From: Cladorhizidae sp. MBARI D1340-BT2
Lineage: Eukaryota; Porifera; Demospongiae; Poecilosclerida; Cladorhizidae
Direction of reading: 5' to 3'
Length of the DNA stretch: 64,000 nt
Assembly (NCBI GenBank): GCA_028752905.1
Contig: JAQNBH010000013.1
Location: 11,336,897 to 11,400,896 of the forward strand
This document shows positions 1-10,110 of this stretch, in pieces. Each line of letters begins with the position of its first letter. Position 1 is the stretch's first letter. The notes under the pieces were generated by a model. The model had not been told where the DNA came from. It did not search any database and saw only the letters and a list, made by a program, of their open reading frames with translations. The position numbers and the translations under genes are program-made.

Positions 1-964
1 AATGGAAGTAGTCATGCAAGTTTCTGATGGCGGTGGAATCAATGGTATCAGGGAGCAGTTGTGTTATGTTGAGTAATGGTTGTTATGATCATGAGAGGAA
101 CATGTAGTGGTAGTGTTGGTTAGAGATATTATAATAAGATTAAATACAAGCTAACTGTCGAAATGAATTTATTCCAACTTGATCTCTGTACTGTCTAGAG
201 TTGTTGGTATGGGTGTTCTGGGTGAGAAGAGGGACATCTCGAGTTGATGGGTATATTTTTTCCTCTTCTCTTTTTTTGAAGATGGACTGATTCATTCGGA
301 TGATTGGGTTGCATTGGAGGTGTAGATGATGATTGGGACTTCTCATACTAAACATGTAAAAATTAATATTTGAAATCTTAAATTAAAGAAAACAAGTATT
401 GTTACATAATATTTGAAAATTCATATTTAAAATTTGAGAAATATGGCAAGTGGTGGTTGTTTGAGAAATGTGCATACAATGACAGAGCATTGCTATTCAT
501 GTAAACACAAAATGTAATTAAAACATTTCTCTATGGATATTCTATAAGCCTGATTTCTTATTTTTATACAGAAAACTTAATGACTAAGGCAAAACTAGTT
601 TCAATACATAGTAGTCATGCACACAGCCTTTCTACCTAAAGAGGGTATAAAAACTGATTGTGGCCAATTAGTGCTTAGTAATGATGGTATTTATATAATA
701 CTGTGCTATCTACCATTACAATATCCTTAATAATGAAATTGACTTTTACTCTCTTGATGTTTAGAGTAGATGCTCTAGCATCGCTATTAGCATATATTTT
801 GTAGTCGTACAAAGACACGTGCTGAGAAGAGCATAATTAATTTGGGCCAAATTGGTTGCAGTCAAGGAATGTTCCTTGTATGTATGGATAGGTTTACAGT
901 TCTACCCATATATATATTATATATGTGTATATACTCAATGAACTCTCAGTTGACATAATAAGTT
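1..964. other. Intergenic DNA, no gene seen
   Basis: The first 120 bases are the tail of a GTGG/GTAG-rich minisatellite. The rest is AT-rich DNA repeated at 29630-30574 and 57827-58770. I see no convincing exon, RNA gene or terminal repeat in it. Confidence 0.5.
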
Positions 965-1001
965 TAAAATCACCCTCTCAATAATCAACTTCAAATTTTA
1001 T

Positions 1002-1046
1002 TCACTCGACGTTTCGACTAGATACTCTAGCCTTCATCAGGAATAA
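1002..1046 (-). ncRNA. Hammerhead ribozyme-like motif (type I, minimal stem III), best copy
   Basis: On the minus strand a CTGATGA core (1040-1034) is followed by a bulged A and a 6-bp stem II (GGCTAG with CTAGTC, one G-T wobble, 5-base loop). Next come GAAA and CGTC, with predicted cleavage after C1008. Stem I pairs 1041-1046 with 1007-1002 (6 bp, two wobbles). GAAACGTC has the self-complementary ACGT seen in dimer-forming hammerheads of Penelope-like elements, where stem III forms between two RNAs. All core bases are present. Activity and transcription are unknown. In copies B and C the same site has one stem II mismatch. Confidence 0.65.
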
Positions 1047-1340
1047 TGCTCTATGCCAGTGGCTCCACCACATGCCAGTACACATGCCTAGCACATGCAC
1101 CAGATGTTAAAAAAAGAATGGGATAAAGAAACTGCTAGGGAAGGCATCGGCCTAGCATGAAAGTGAAAGCGGTTAAATCGAGACTGTGGAGTGGACTTGC
1201 TTTGCTGCTGGGGAGCTACTATAAAGAGGCTGAGCTTGAAGCCAGGATCACCATAATTGCATTTTTATTTATCATTATCATATTTATTTTATTATTTATT
1301 TATTATCTGTTTATTATTTAAATTTTATTTAGTAGTATAT

Positions 1341-1624
<284 letters not shown>

Positions 1625-1717
1625 TAGTTTTGTTTATTATATTATTTATTTATATATATTATATATATATATATTTTTTTAATTTTATTTTTTTAAATTT
1701 ATTATGCATTTATTTAT

Positions 1718-1816
1718 TATTTGTTTATTATTTATGTTTATTATTTATGTACATTTTTATTTCTTTATTATTTATGTACATTTTTATTTGTTTATTATTT
1801 ATGTACATTTTTATTT
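1718..1816. repeat. Tandem repeat of about 27 bp
   Basis: A unit built on TTTATTATTTATGTACATTT is repeated about three times here, four times in copy B (31296-31405) and three in copy C. It lies inside the foldback element. Confidence 0.8.
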
Positions 1817-1908
1817 ACATCTGGTGCACATGCTATGCAAATGTACTGGCACATGATGGATAGCTAGCTACCGGTATAGAGCTGGCTCACGTGAACATTA
1901 GCATCTCA

Positions 1909-1953
1909 TTATTCCTAATGAAGGCTAGAGAATCCAGTTGAAAAGTCGAGTGA
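1909..1953 (+). ncRNA. Hammerhead-like motif, degenerate partner at the other end
   Basis: This is the inverted partner of the motif at 1002-1046. The core reads CTAATGA (G changed to A at the essential CUGAUGA position). Stem II is weakened by wobbles and one mismatch, and GAAAAGTC replaces GAAACGTC. Stem I still pairs over 6 bp (1909-1914 with 1948-1953). Copies B (31497) and C (59652) keep CTGATGA here but share the other changes. It is probably inactive in copy A. Confidence 0.5.
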
Positions 1954-1990
1954 GTACAATTTGAAGTTGATTATTGAGAAGGTAATTTTA

Positions 1991-3600
1991 TCATATATAT
2001 ATGTAGATAAAATGATTAGATTATGTAACACACAGAATACTTATACTCTTTGATGGTCAGCACAAGAATACTTATTACGCATCTTTGACCCTAGGCATAT
2101 TCAAAAGGATATCTGCCAGTCTAAGGCCCACAAGCAACTCTATAGCATAGAGCAATCAATAAATATGCATAGATAGGGTTTAGCTATAAACAGAAAAGAA
2201 ATCGCTAGCCAGTGAACAAGATCAATGGCTCTTCTAAGCTTTAGCTACTTACCTTAGCATCGAAATGCTATTTATCAATTTTATATCCAGATAGAACAAT
2301 AATCTCAGAAATAATTCCAATTTTTTCCCGGTAAATATTATCATAGATGACGTAGTACTTATTAGGATCACACCCATTCGTTGTTAGAAAAATTTGCATT
2401 TAGTATCTGGCTGGTAGTGGTGATTAACCAAGGGAGTGGTGACAAAGTTCTGCTTGTGTCTTCCTCTACCAAGCAGAGCCACCAAGAAAGTTAAAATGAT
2501 CTAGCTCTAGATAGCTAACTGATCAAACTATTATTATTTCCTAAAAGAAGCCCAGAATTGCTACCTAGCTAGCTCTTATAGAATACTAGCTATTAATTTT
2601 ACTCGAGCTAATATACCTAACTGCTCATGTACGTCCTTCAGCCTATTATAATTATCTATAATTATTGACACATCTCTATTCCACATTGTCACATGGTTAT
2701 GTAGAGTTAATAACAAAGTAATAGAATATATTATGCCTGACCACAAAGGTTCAGCTACAGCATATTACAGAGGACAGTCAACAGTCTAAGCATTTCTACA
2801 CCACAAAAGCATATTTATAGCCTTTCACTAGGTGGTAAGTTTGCCAAAGAAACAGATTGGCCGTACAGTAACTAGCTAGGTAGTGACTAACAATGTAAGA
2901 GGTTGATGTTACTGCTAGCTTGTCCTAGTATCAATGTGGTAGGTTTTATCATTGAACAGCAAATCTTGGCTGCGCTGGTACCAAATATTCGGTAGTAGAC
3001 AACTTAATGCATATTAGCTCACACCCATTCTTCTGTCAGCAGAATGCCCAGAAGAGATTGGTATCCAGCACAATCTTCTCACTTTTTAAAAGAAACAGAG
3101 CTATCACAGAAGGTAAGATGATCTATTGTTAGGTTATCAACTGCCTGACAGTTCCTTCTAGAAGCTCAAATTGCGAGTTCTAAACTACTTTGTTCTTAAT
3201 TACAATTATGACCATGAGCTAGGCAGCAAGCTTATAATGCTGGTAGTTCGTTTTATTGTGGCTAAACTCATTATATCTAAATCGTATCAGATGATAGTTT
3301 GTTGAAAGAAATTGGTTTATGATAAATTTTATCTTACCTCCAAATGCAGGTGAATATGTTCTGAACAAAGAGATTCTGTAAAACCAGTTCTTCAAATGAA
3401 AAATTATTGCTGTTAAATTGAAATAACCTGCGCAATCAGGAACAAATCTAGAGGATTGAACTGAACTGAAAGTGGGTGTGGCAAGAAGCCAGATAACTGC
3501 GACAGGAGGGTAGCTGAAAACTATAATGAGGAGAAGTTGTTTGTTCTTTGGAAGGTCAAAGAAGCTACACTGCCACTAGGCTACTGATAGACACAATAGC
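1991..3600. other. Unassigned DNA with possible minus-strand exons
   Basis: No recognised gene. Three short minus-strand stretches look exon-like, with open frames next to plausible splice sites: about 2258-2385 (ends in a stop, frame containing NKYYVIYDNIYREKIG), about 2615-2760 (frame containing MWNRDVSIIIDNYNRLKD, followed by GT), and about 3342-3428 (AG acceptor and GTAAG donor). They could belong to the 3' part of the Slp-like gene or to another gene. None shows a domain I recognise. Confidence 0.3.
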
Positions 3601-3622
3601 ATTGGTTGTCATCCACATTACC

Positions 3623-3700
3623 CTAGAAGTTGTTGTCAGAGTCGTCACTTTGGAGCCTGTCCAAGCATTCAGGCCAAAAATCATGGTCAGATGGTAACTG
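3623..3700 (-). other. Candidate terminal exon, unassigned
   Basis: An acceptor-like CTTGCAG is followed by 25 in-frame codons and a TAG stop, with an acidic C-terminus containing SDDSDNNF. It lies on the same strand as the Slp-like gene and 1.2 kb downstream of its last assigned exon, so it could be a C-terminal exon. It does not look like the usual end of a C2B domain. Copies: about 33232-33309 and 61386-61463. Confidence 0.3.
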
Positions 3701-4131
3701 CTGCAAGTGATTCTATGCTTATTTTATAGTAAGAATGTATGAAGAAGAGATGCCAGTTTCTTATAAAAAGAAGCTACAATGCACGAATACTTTACTGCCA
3801 AATAACACAAGGTTAGCGGTCTCACTCGATTGCTGACCACGAAAGAGTTAAGAATAAAAGAGCAAGCAATGTTCTAAATTTAGTTGTGTAGAGGCAATAT
3901 AGCTTATTATGTACACATTTAGGCAGATTCCTCTCTTTGTAAGAAAGCAAAGTATTACAGGTGAGCTGTAGGACTACTCCACATGTAGCAGAGCCATGAC
4001 ATATGCAGACATCAGCTGCAGCTACTGGAAATAAAATACCAAACAGTTGGCTAACGATAACTCGATCTATTTTTTTCCTGTGTTTATTTATATTTTTTAT
4101 GGTTAATTTTTAACTTAATTTTATTTATTAA

Positions 4132-4485
4132 CTATTGTTTTATATGCTTATTTGTGGTATACCAACCAGTGCAGTAGTCCGTGCTCTTGAAAATTAAAAG
4201 GACGTGAAACTCTAGTTGGTTATTGCATCTGTCTGGGCTTCTATTAGAGGTTGCAATTACAATACAATTATTATACAAGTTATATCCATCTTTAGGAGGT
4301 TGGTATTTCTTGTTCTTGCACTGCATCCTAGCAACAACTATAAGCACTTTTCTCCCTTTCTTATCAAAAACAAAGTCATGCGAAAGTTGCAATCCAACAT
4401 AGTTACTATGTGCTCATTACGATTCCCGAGAACCATGGCCAGAATAGGAGTAATTGAGTTGAGCATATCTGCTGTACACATCTAA
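4132..4485 (-). other. Possible decayed coding fragment, unassigned
   Basis: A minus-strand frame reads through a segment containing GLQLSHDFVFDKKGRKVLIV and a QPPKDGYNLYN motif, but stops lie upstream in the same frame. The pattern faintly recalls the late part of ADP-ribosyltransferase (PARP-type) catalytic domains, but I cannot see the catalytic triad. Copies B and C differ by a small insertion (GGATTGAA) that changes the frame. It is either a decayed exon or chance. Confidence 0.2.
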
Positions 4486-4912
4486 AGTCATTTACAGTTT
4501 TCTAGGCTCTGTTTTATTACGATTACTATTATCGAGAAATTAGAATATCTGATACAGTTCATACATCTACTTATACTTTGGAAATGAATTTGACAATTCA
4601 AGGTGCATTATTGATCAAATCAATGCACCCATGTGCTTCAGTATTTTGGCCATGTAGCAAAGTAAGAACATCAGTCTTGGTCATCTTCAGATGCCTTGCA
4701 ACCAAAATATCGGGTTGAATTCAAGTTTGTTAGAAACTTGCTTGTTCAGAACGTTCACTACCAATACTTTCCACATTACTACAAACATGATCTGCTTCAA
4801 ATATTAATCAGACATTGATAGGTACATGAAGGAGTCATCTCTGCCATAAAATATTCTCTTACACTTGGTCATGTTGTAGTATTTGGACCTAGTCTATGCA
4901 TGTATTGCTTAC

Positions 4913-5074
4913 CATATCTTCCAAACTGAACCAATGTTTTGTTGGGTCATTGAGGTCCAGGTCCTTAAGAGAAAGTGTGACCCGTCCTAAAAATCTGTTC
5001 TTTCTGAACCGATTCTTGTTCCATACACTCATGTTCAGTGTGCACATTTCCAATTCAGACACTTCAACCTTATA
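4913..5074 (-). CDS. Slp-like exon 7: second half of C2 domain (copy A)
   Basis: A 162-bp exon from TTTTAG to GTAAGC, phase 0. It completes the C2 fold with YKVEVSELEMCTLNMSVWNK, then a FLGRVTLSLKDLDL strand and HWFSLED. The order L..R.L..SVW..........FLG.V...L matches C2A of Slp proteins. A donor follows, so the protein continues, but the next exon was not identified. Confidence 0.8.
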
Positions 5075-8000
5075 CTAAAAGAAGACAAAATCACTGTTAA
5101 AGAATGATGTAAAATCATGCATCCACCATTGTACCTTCATAAGTGCATTGTATTCTGGGTTCATTGTTTTCATTTTGACGTCATTCTTTTTCTTGCAGTG
5201 TCTTCTTTGGTCAAAGACAAGATTAGTCTTGACATAAGGGTTAGCATGACCCCTTTTATTTATATCTGCAAGATCCTGACATTTACAAACTTGCACCTCC
5301 AGTTCACCTTTCCTATAAACAATTCCAAGCATAATAGCTCCTCTGAGGCCAGAAATAGGTTTGTTATCCGAGATAGAAACCTTCTCCGTGATATGAAACA
5401 GTTCCTGCAGATAGGATTTAGAAATTCATAATCCCATCATCTCTAAGGTACTAAGCAAAACTCTGCTGGTACCCATCTATTAGGCATGTGCATCTGCATT
5501 CACATGCTTACCTTATCCTGTTGAGGTGGAGTGTGCATGGCATTCGCATCCAGTGCACTCAGACAATACTCATTTGATTCAGAACTAGTTAGTCTTCGAG
5601 TAAGTGTAGGTGGAATGGGAGAACTTGGAGCAGTAGAAGTTGGAGTGGGTGATGGCCAATGGGAGGAGGAGGAGGGAATAGGCTGAAATGGAACAGTTGG
5701 CTTTGAATTTTCCCCAATTTTCTCCTTGTTTGGTCTGGATCCTGTTGCAGATGAGCTGGACACTGTTGTGAGTCCAGCTTCTTGAGACAGTGCCATAAAT
5801 TCTTCTGCAATATATTATTATACTTCTTAAAACGACACTGGATGGAAAAAACACAATAGCACCTACTCACCCATCATGTCTATCAAGAAGCTCATCTTAA
5901 AGAAGCCACTGCCTTGTGTCCTCCCTATGTATTTAGTGGTGGTGGTGCTGGTTATAGTAGCAGCATATGTAGGAGGAATGACAGGAAGGGGAGGGGAGAT
6001 GAATCCATACGTTTTGATCCAGCCATCTACAGAACTAGGATGATATTCAATGGAGGTTAAACTAAATAGAGTCTGGAACATTATCAGCCATTCAAACAGA
6101 AACCATTGTTAGTTTCATAGCTTATTTAGTCAGGACAGAGATGAGCTTATTTATTCTTAATGTTGGTCTTGAAAATTTGGAATGCTTTGTGTGGCTTTTT
6201 GGCTAATAAAAGATCATAACATGTGTTGTGAAACTACATTATTTTGACTGCGAAAATTATTTGTCAATCAAATGTTTATCACATATTGTTTGCTCATTGA
6301 AAATAACTCGTGTGAGCTACTAGTTTAACTATAAGTATGCATAAAGTAGCATCTACTCGTTATCTCTTGTTTAATATTAACCAAAAAAATTATATTTCAA
6401 AGAATTTTTTAACATATAAATCTGCACAGCATCCACACAATCGGTACTGAGAACTTGAGGATTTATATTTACATTGTTTACATGCACATTTAGGATGCAT
6501 CTAATTCAGCTACCACCCTAAACACGGTGCATGTACAAATTGAACTTTTGTAAAATTATTAATTGTCAGGGTATTTTAAGGTAAAACCTCAAAACAGAGT
6601 TCATACATTAAATATGCATACTGACCTGTAGCACACCTTTTCAACAACAGCATCTTCTAAACTACAATGCATTTCAATCACTCAAATTTTATCATGACAC
6701 TTTCTTGTGATAAAAATAGAATCATAAACACTAATCCTTCTAATAATATTTCTATGCCAGCTTGACCTGTCATTGTAAATAGTACACCTCACAGCAGAAA
6801 TATACACATTTTTCCAATTATGATTTTAGAATATAAATTTGATAAAAGATTTTAAACTGAAGGAATTTCAGTCACTACATTTAATTACGTGAAAGTTTAT
6901 TTTATTATTGTATGAGACTGTAGCAGAGATAGATATGTACTGTGTGATGTCAGGGCTGGAGGCTGCAATGTCTAAGGCCATTATTATGGTAGCTGTAGCT
7001 CTGCTATAATAGACTCAACAGAGGATGGATGTCAACACTCTGAATCCTACAGTAGCTGTATGTGCACATTTAGGGACTTTCCCATAAAGTTTCTCAGGGG
7101 CTGCTCATCACTTGTGTCAAGAGCTGCATGAGTTACTCCAGTGAGATCTTGTGCAGTGTCCTTGGGGGCTCCACAACTGAACAAGCACACATGCATACTA
7201 AAGCAGTTGTTTCAAGACAAAGGTTAACTAAAATTTGACTGTCAGGGAAATCAACAGGACCATTCCCTGACTTTTCAAACAATAACCAACCATAACCACA
7301 GCAACCACAACCCACAGCACCACAACCCCAAGGACACAACAATGGAGACTGTTCTAGAGCAATCTAGGCATATCAGGCTACTGTTAGAAAATGCCTGGAT
7401 ATATATGTATTGTAAGGCACCAGAGTGACACTCTGGAGTTTTGTCTGATAGTTGAAGGTGTATGCTTACTTCCCTGACAGGGACAAAGAGATAGAGAGAG
7501 TCAACTTGAGGGGTGACACCAGAGTAAGGTCCTAAGTATAGAGGACTGAGACTTGGGTCACGGAGATCAGTGGTCTAGGTAGGGTGATTGGTGGAGTAAC
7601 CAATCCCTGGAGTACCTAGTATTCACCCAGAGTTAGCTAACCGCTCGGGCTATAACAGTACCTTTTTTTTTGAGGAAGGAAGGTTTTAGGCGAGGGTGAA
7701 ATTTCCCCAACAGTCACCCTCACATTATTAGAGGGTTTTGTGGTTGCTTTTGGTTTTTCAATTAAGTAGATTTGGCTTTAATTAAGATGATCAACCATTA
7801 GAATCAATTCCACTTCTATACTTACCACTTCATCTCACAGATGTTGCAGTGGAATTTTCCTTTGCACTCCTTGCACACCAAGTATCGACAAGTACGACAA
7901 TGACTTCCAGTTTTCCTGAGCCGTCCAAGATGGCATGAACATATTGAACAGACACGCTTTGCTTTTAACTCAAATTGTTTCTCTCTCCTGATTTCATAGA

Positions 8001-9097
8001 GTAACCTCTCACAGCTGAAAAACATATTAATTAAACACATCACATCTTAATCATATATATTGTGCATTGATCAGTTATTAATAAGTCAAGAGCAACTTCA
8101 TTCTAATACGAATGCTCTTTAGAACCACTTAATTTTGGATTGCTGATAGGTTATAAATGCATGCTATCATATCTTCTTACGAATAGGAATGCCCAATATC
8201 ACTAGCAACAGTTGTTGACGGAAGGGCAATATTATTGTGAAATTATTTATTGACTGAAAATGGTTGTACTGTAAATACACATCTGAGCATAATGTGTACC
8301 AACATTCAGCAAACATTCAGCAAACATTCAGCAAACATTTAATCTGGTTAATTTCACACATACTAAACATACAGCCTTACTTATTTGAAAATATGATGCC
8401 TTCCACAGGATAGCATGCTATGAATCTACCACTATGTTCTGCTTTGATCCATCTAATCCTCAGCAGCCAAGACTAAAAAAAAGTATTCCACAGATTCAAA
8501 TCTGGTCCAAATCAGCACTAGACTGTTTGGCTTAGATGACCTTGATGTGGCTGAAATATAATGGCAGATAGGCTTCTTACTGGAGATAGGCTTGTTTCTA
8601 AAGCCAATCGGTCTTCAAGATTGTCAATCACGAGCAAGAATGTTAGACACACTGAACTTCAGAAGTAATCAACAAACTCTAACTTGAGATAACATAGATA
8701 GAAGAACTCACCACAATTTGAAATTTATAGCCTTCATTCCTGATGAATGCTTGGAACATGGAGGGAGTAAATTTCAAGTTGATTATAGAGAAAACTCCTT
8801 GGATTTTGTATTTGTGTTAGTTAATGTTGCTGAGATCATCCCTGTAGCCAAACCACTATCACATCCTTAACCTTGGGATTCTATCAACATTAACATGAAC
8901 TATTGCTAGACACATAATTGTAAGTAACGTAGCTACATGTCCCTAAAGAAAAGGGGGAAAAACTCGACTCCAGAGTGGGCTCAAAACTTGCCTGCCACAT
9001 CACCAACTTACTCCAATAATTTCCTTCTCACTTTCTCGAGCAATTCATCATCTACCTTGGTATCACCCAGTGGTATCATCTTCTCAAGATTTTCCAT
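4913..9097 (-). CDS. Slp/rabphilin-like Rab effector gene (zinc finger plus C2), copy A
   Basis: A multi-exon gene assembled from splice sites and phase. Coding exons in order: 9097-9012 (ATG), 8014-7826, about 7176-7050, 6072-5871, 5804-5512, 5404-5135, 5074-4913. Phases agree at every junction that can be tested: exon 1/2 (2+1), 4/5 (1+2), 5/6 (0) and 6/7 (0). The product has a helical start, a FYVE-like finger with eight cysteines, a Ser/Pro/Thr-rich linker and a C2 domain. Family knowledge: such proteins bind GTP-loaded Rab3/Rab27-type GTPases through the helix and finger, and dock vesicles on phospholipid through C2. A second C2 domain, usual in Slp proteins, was not found further downstream. 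The 3' end is unresolved. Confidence 0.75.
5135..5404 (-). CDS. Slp-like exon 6: first half of C2 domain (copy A)
   Basis: A 270-bp exon from CTGCAG to GTAC, phase 0 at both ends. It encodes the C2 start: GAIMLGIVYRKGELEVQVCK, then QDLADINKRGHANPYVKTNL, then KKKNDVKMKTMNPEYNALMK. The xDPYVK-like site is NPYVK, and the KK..VK.KT.NP.YN block is typical of synaptotagmin-type C2A. Asn in place of the usual Asp before PYVK suggests reduced calcium binding, as in many Slp C2A domains. Confidence 0.8.
5512..5804 (-). CDS. Slp-like exon 5, Ser/Pro-rich linker (copy A)
   Basis: A 293-bp exon between ATTGCAG and GTAAGC. The frame is open throughout and rich in Ser, Pro and Thr (for example FQPIPSSSSHWPSPTPTSTA), ending TPPQQDK. 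It joins exon 6 in phase 0. Disordered linkers between the finger and C2 are normal in this family. Confidence 0.6.
5871..6072 (-). CDS. Slp-like exon 4, Thr/Pro-rich linker (copy A)
   Basis: The exon runs from the acceptor GTTCCAG to a GTGAGT donor. It encodes a linker with a Pro/Thr-rich stretch ending in FFKMSFLIDMM. It ends one base into a Glu codon that exon 5 completes. In copy B the acceptor AG is changed to AA (35684-35685 region), so B must use another site or skip the exon. The next AG, 10 bases further in, is an alternative acceptor in all copies. Confidence 0.55.
7050..7176 (-). CDS. Slp-like exon 3 (copy A), 3' limit uncertain
   Basis: The acceptor TTGTTCAG lies before 7176. The phase fits exon 2 (two bases carried over), giving an open frame with PKDTAQDLTGVTHAALDTSD and an acidic, linker-like character, open to about 7050. 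No strong donor is visible, so the end is approximate. No known domain is expected here. Confidence 0.45.
7382..7712. other. Possible small solo LTR in the exon 2-3 intron
   Basis: The segment starts TGTTAGAAAA and ends CCCCAACA (TG...CA), and its right edge is exactly where homology between the two internal duplicates (7713 and 21081, both beginning GTCAC) starts. The base quintets flanking it are GGCTA-C and GTCAC, a poor target-site duplication, so the LTR reading is weak. Copy B: 37293-37624. Confidence 0.3.
7826..8014 (-). CDS. Slp-like exon 2: Rab-binding zinc finger (copy A)
   Basis: A 189-bp exon between TTTTCAG and GTAAGT. It encodes four CxxC pairs in the order VCSIC, HCRTC, VCKEC, HCNIC, the two-zinc FYVE-related finger of rabphilin and Slp Rab-binding domains. 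The charged helix before it (CERLLYEIRREKQFELKAK) matches the family layout. All eight ligands are intact here, unlike the second copy at 21185. Copy B has one change, Arg to Gly, just before the first cysteine pair. Confidence 0.8.
9012..9097 (-). CDS. Slp-like exon 1 with start codon (copy A)
   Basis: The ATG at 9097 is followed by 28 codons and a GTAAGT donor. The peptide begins MENLEKMIPLGDTKVDDELL and continues into a charged helix that the next exon extends (VRRKLLD-CERLLYEIRR across the junction). This is the position and character of the Rab-binding helix before the zinc finger in Slp and rabphilin proteins. Upstream (9120-9240) is a GC-richer stretch that could be the promoter. A second near-identical exon 1 lies at 22283-22368. 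Confidence 0.65.
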
Positions 9098-9202
9098 ATT
9101 AATTTTTATAGTAGCAGTTCCTAGACGCTAGCGCTGCGTTGGAGCCATGCGCACTGTAGTTTTGGCCACACCCCCTGTCGTTACGACGACTTGCGAGCTG
9201 CC

Positions 9203-10110
9203 TAAAAGACTCGATCTAGCGTCTGTTGACGCTAGCTTGACCAATCAGATTGCTTCATATTTTCACGTGTCATATCGTAGTTCTAATTAATGCCAATTTG
9301 TCAGGAGGATGAAAAGTTAGTTGAGGCTGTGCGAAGCTTTGTATGTCTTTGGAAGGTAGGATCAAGCTCTTACAAGGATCTACGAGCTAAAGAGAGTTGC
9401 TAGCAAGGTAAACTACGTAGCCACTGAATTAAATTATCTTAGTAGTCATATTCCCATATTCATAATGTTGTTTAGGTTGGAGAAGGCTACACATCGGATG
9501 GATGCATCTAGAGGTGGAGGATTTTGAGGGACAAATTTGTGAAGGAACTGAAAAGGACCAAGAAGAAGAAGTCTGGAGATGCTGGGCCTGTTGTGGTGTC
9601 CAGTGGGCACAAGAAGAATGTAGCGAGGTTGAATATTGATCCCTCTTCAGAAACCTTTCACCCCACTACCCCTCATTCCCATGATTCTATGGATTATTAC
9701 AACTATTGAACTAGTGCATTATATTACATCGCATTTTGTTCAGTGAATGAATGATATAGATAATTAGTTGAGTTCTGCGAACATAGCTGTACTGCCAATC
9801 AAATTCTCCAGCAGGAGTACAGAAGTATTCTTGAAACCTTCCCTGATCTCCACAGCAGACTGAGAATGTCTTGATAAAAAAGAAATAAACAACGCATATA
9901 CAACTATCTAGATAAATTATGCTAAATATTGGACGTACCCACACTCTGTTCTGCCTTCTCCTATTCCTCCTCCGCCTCCTGAGCAAAAGAATCAAAATAA
10001 GGGGGAAAGAGGGCTGCGTCTGTGCTTTCTAATGGTAAGTCTAATTTGTTATTTTGTTACGCCATAATATTTTCCTAGCTCATTATAGGCTATTCCAGTG
10101 CGGACCGTAA
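9203..10110. mobile_element. Insertion carrying a MADF gene fragment (presumed DNA transposon debris)
   Basis: The diverged duplicate at 22485-22500 runs directly from GCGAGCTGC into TTAATTAAATTTGACC. Here about 900 bp lie between the matching flanks. The left end holds a perfect hairpin, CTAGCGTC-TGTT-GACGCTAG (9216-9235). MADF proteins are commonly the second gene of PIF/Harbinger transposons, so that is the likeliest source. I did not find matching terminal repeats. Confidence 0.45.
9290..9709 (+). pseudogene. MADF-domain protein fragment, two exons, disrupted
   Basis: From ATG 9290 the frame gives EDEKLVEAVRSFVCLWKVGS then SSYKDLRAKES before a TAG at 9401. A GTAAAC donor (9408) and TTTAG acceptor (9475) bound a 68-bp intron. 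Exon 2 gives an in-frame TAG, then RWRILRDKFVKELKRTKKKK and SGDAGP, ending in a stop at 9709. The blocks E.LVEAVRS..CLW, YKD and RW..LRDKF.RELK form a MADF domain (DNA-binding, Myb-related). Two nonsense codons and a phase mismatch at the junction make it a pseudogene. Copy B: 39201-39617. Confidence 0.6.

Noticed and set aside
7133..7342. Cys/Gly-rich minus-strand frame of 69 codons
   Set aside because: It is in a different register from the phase-consistent exon 3 and its Cys/Gly richness comes from a CCACAACC-type simple sequence.
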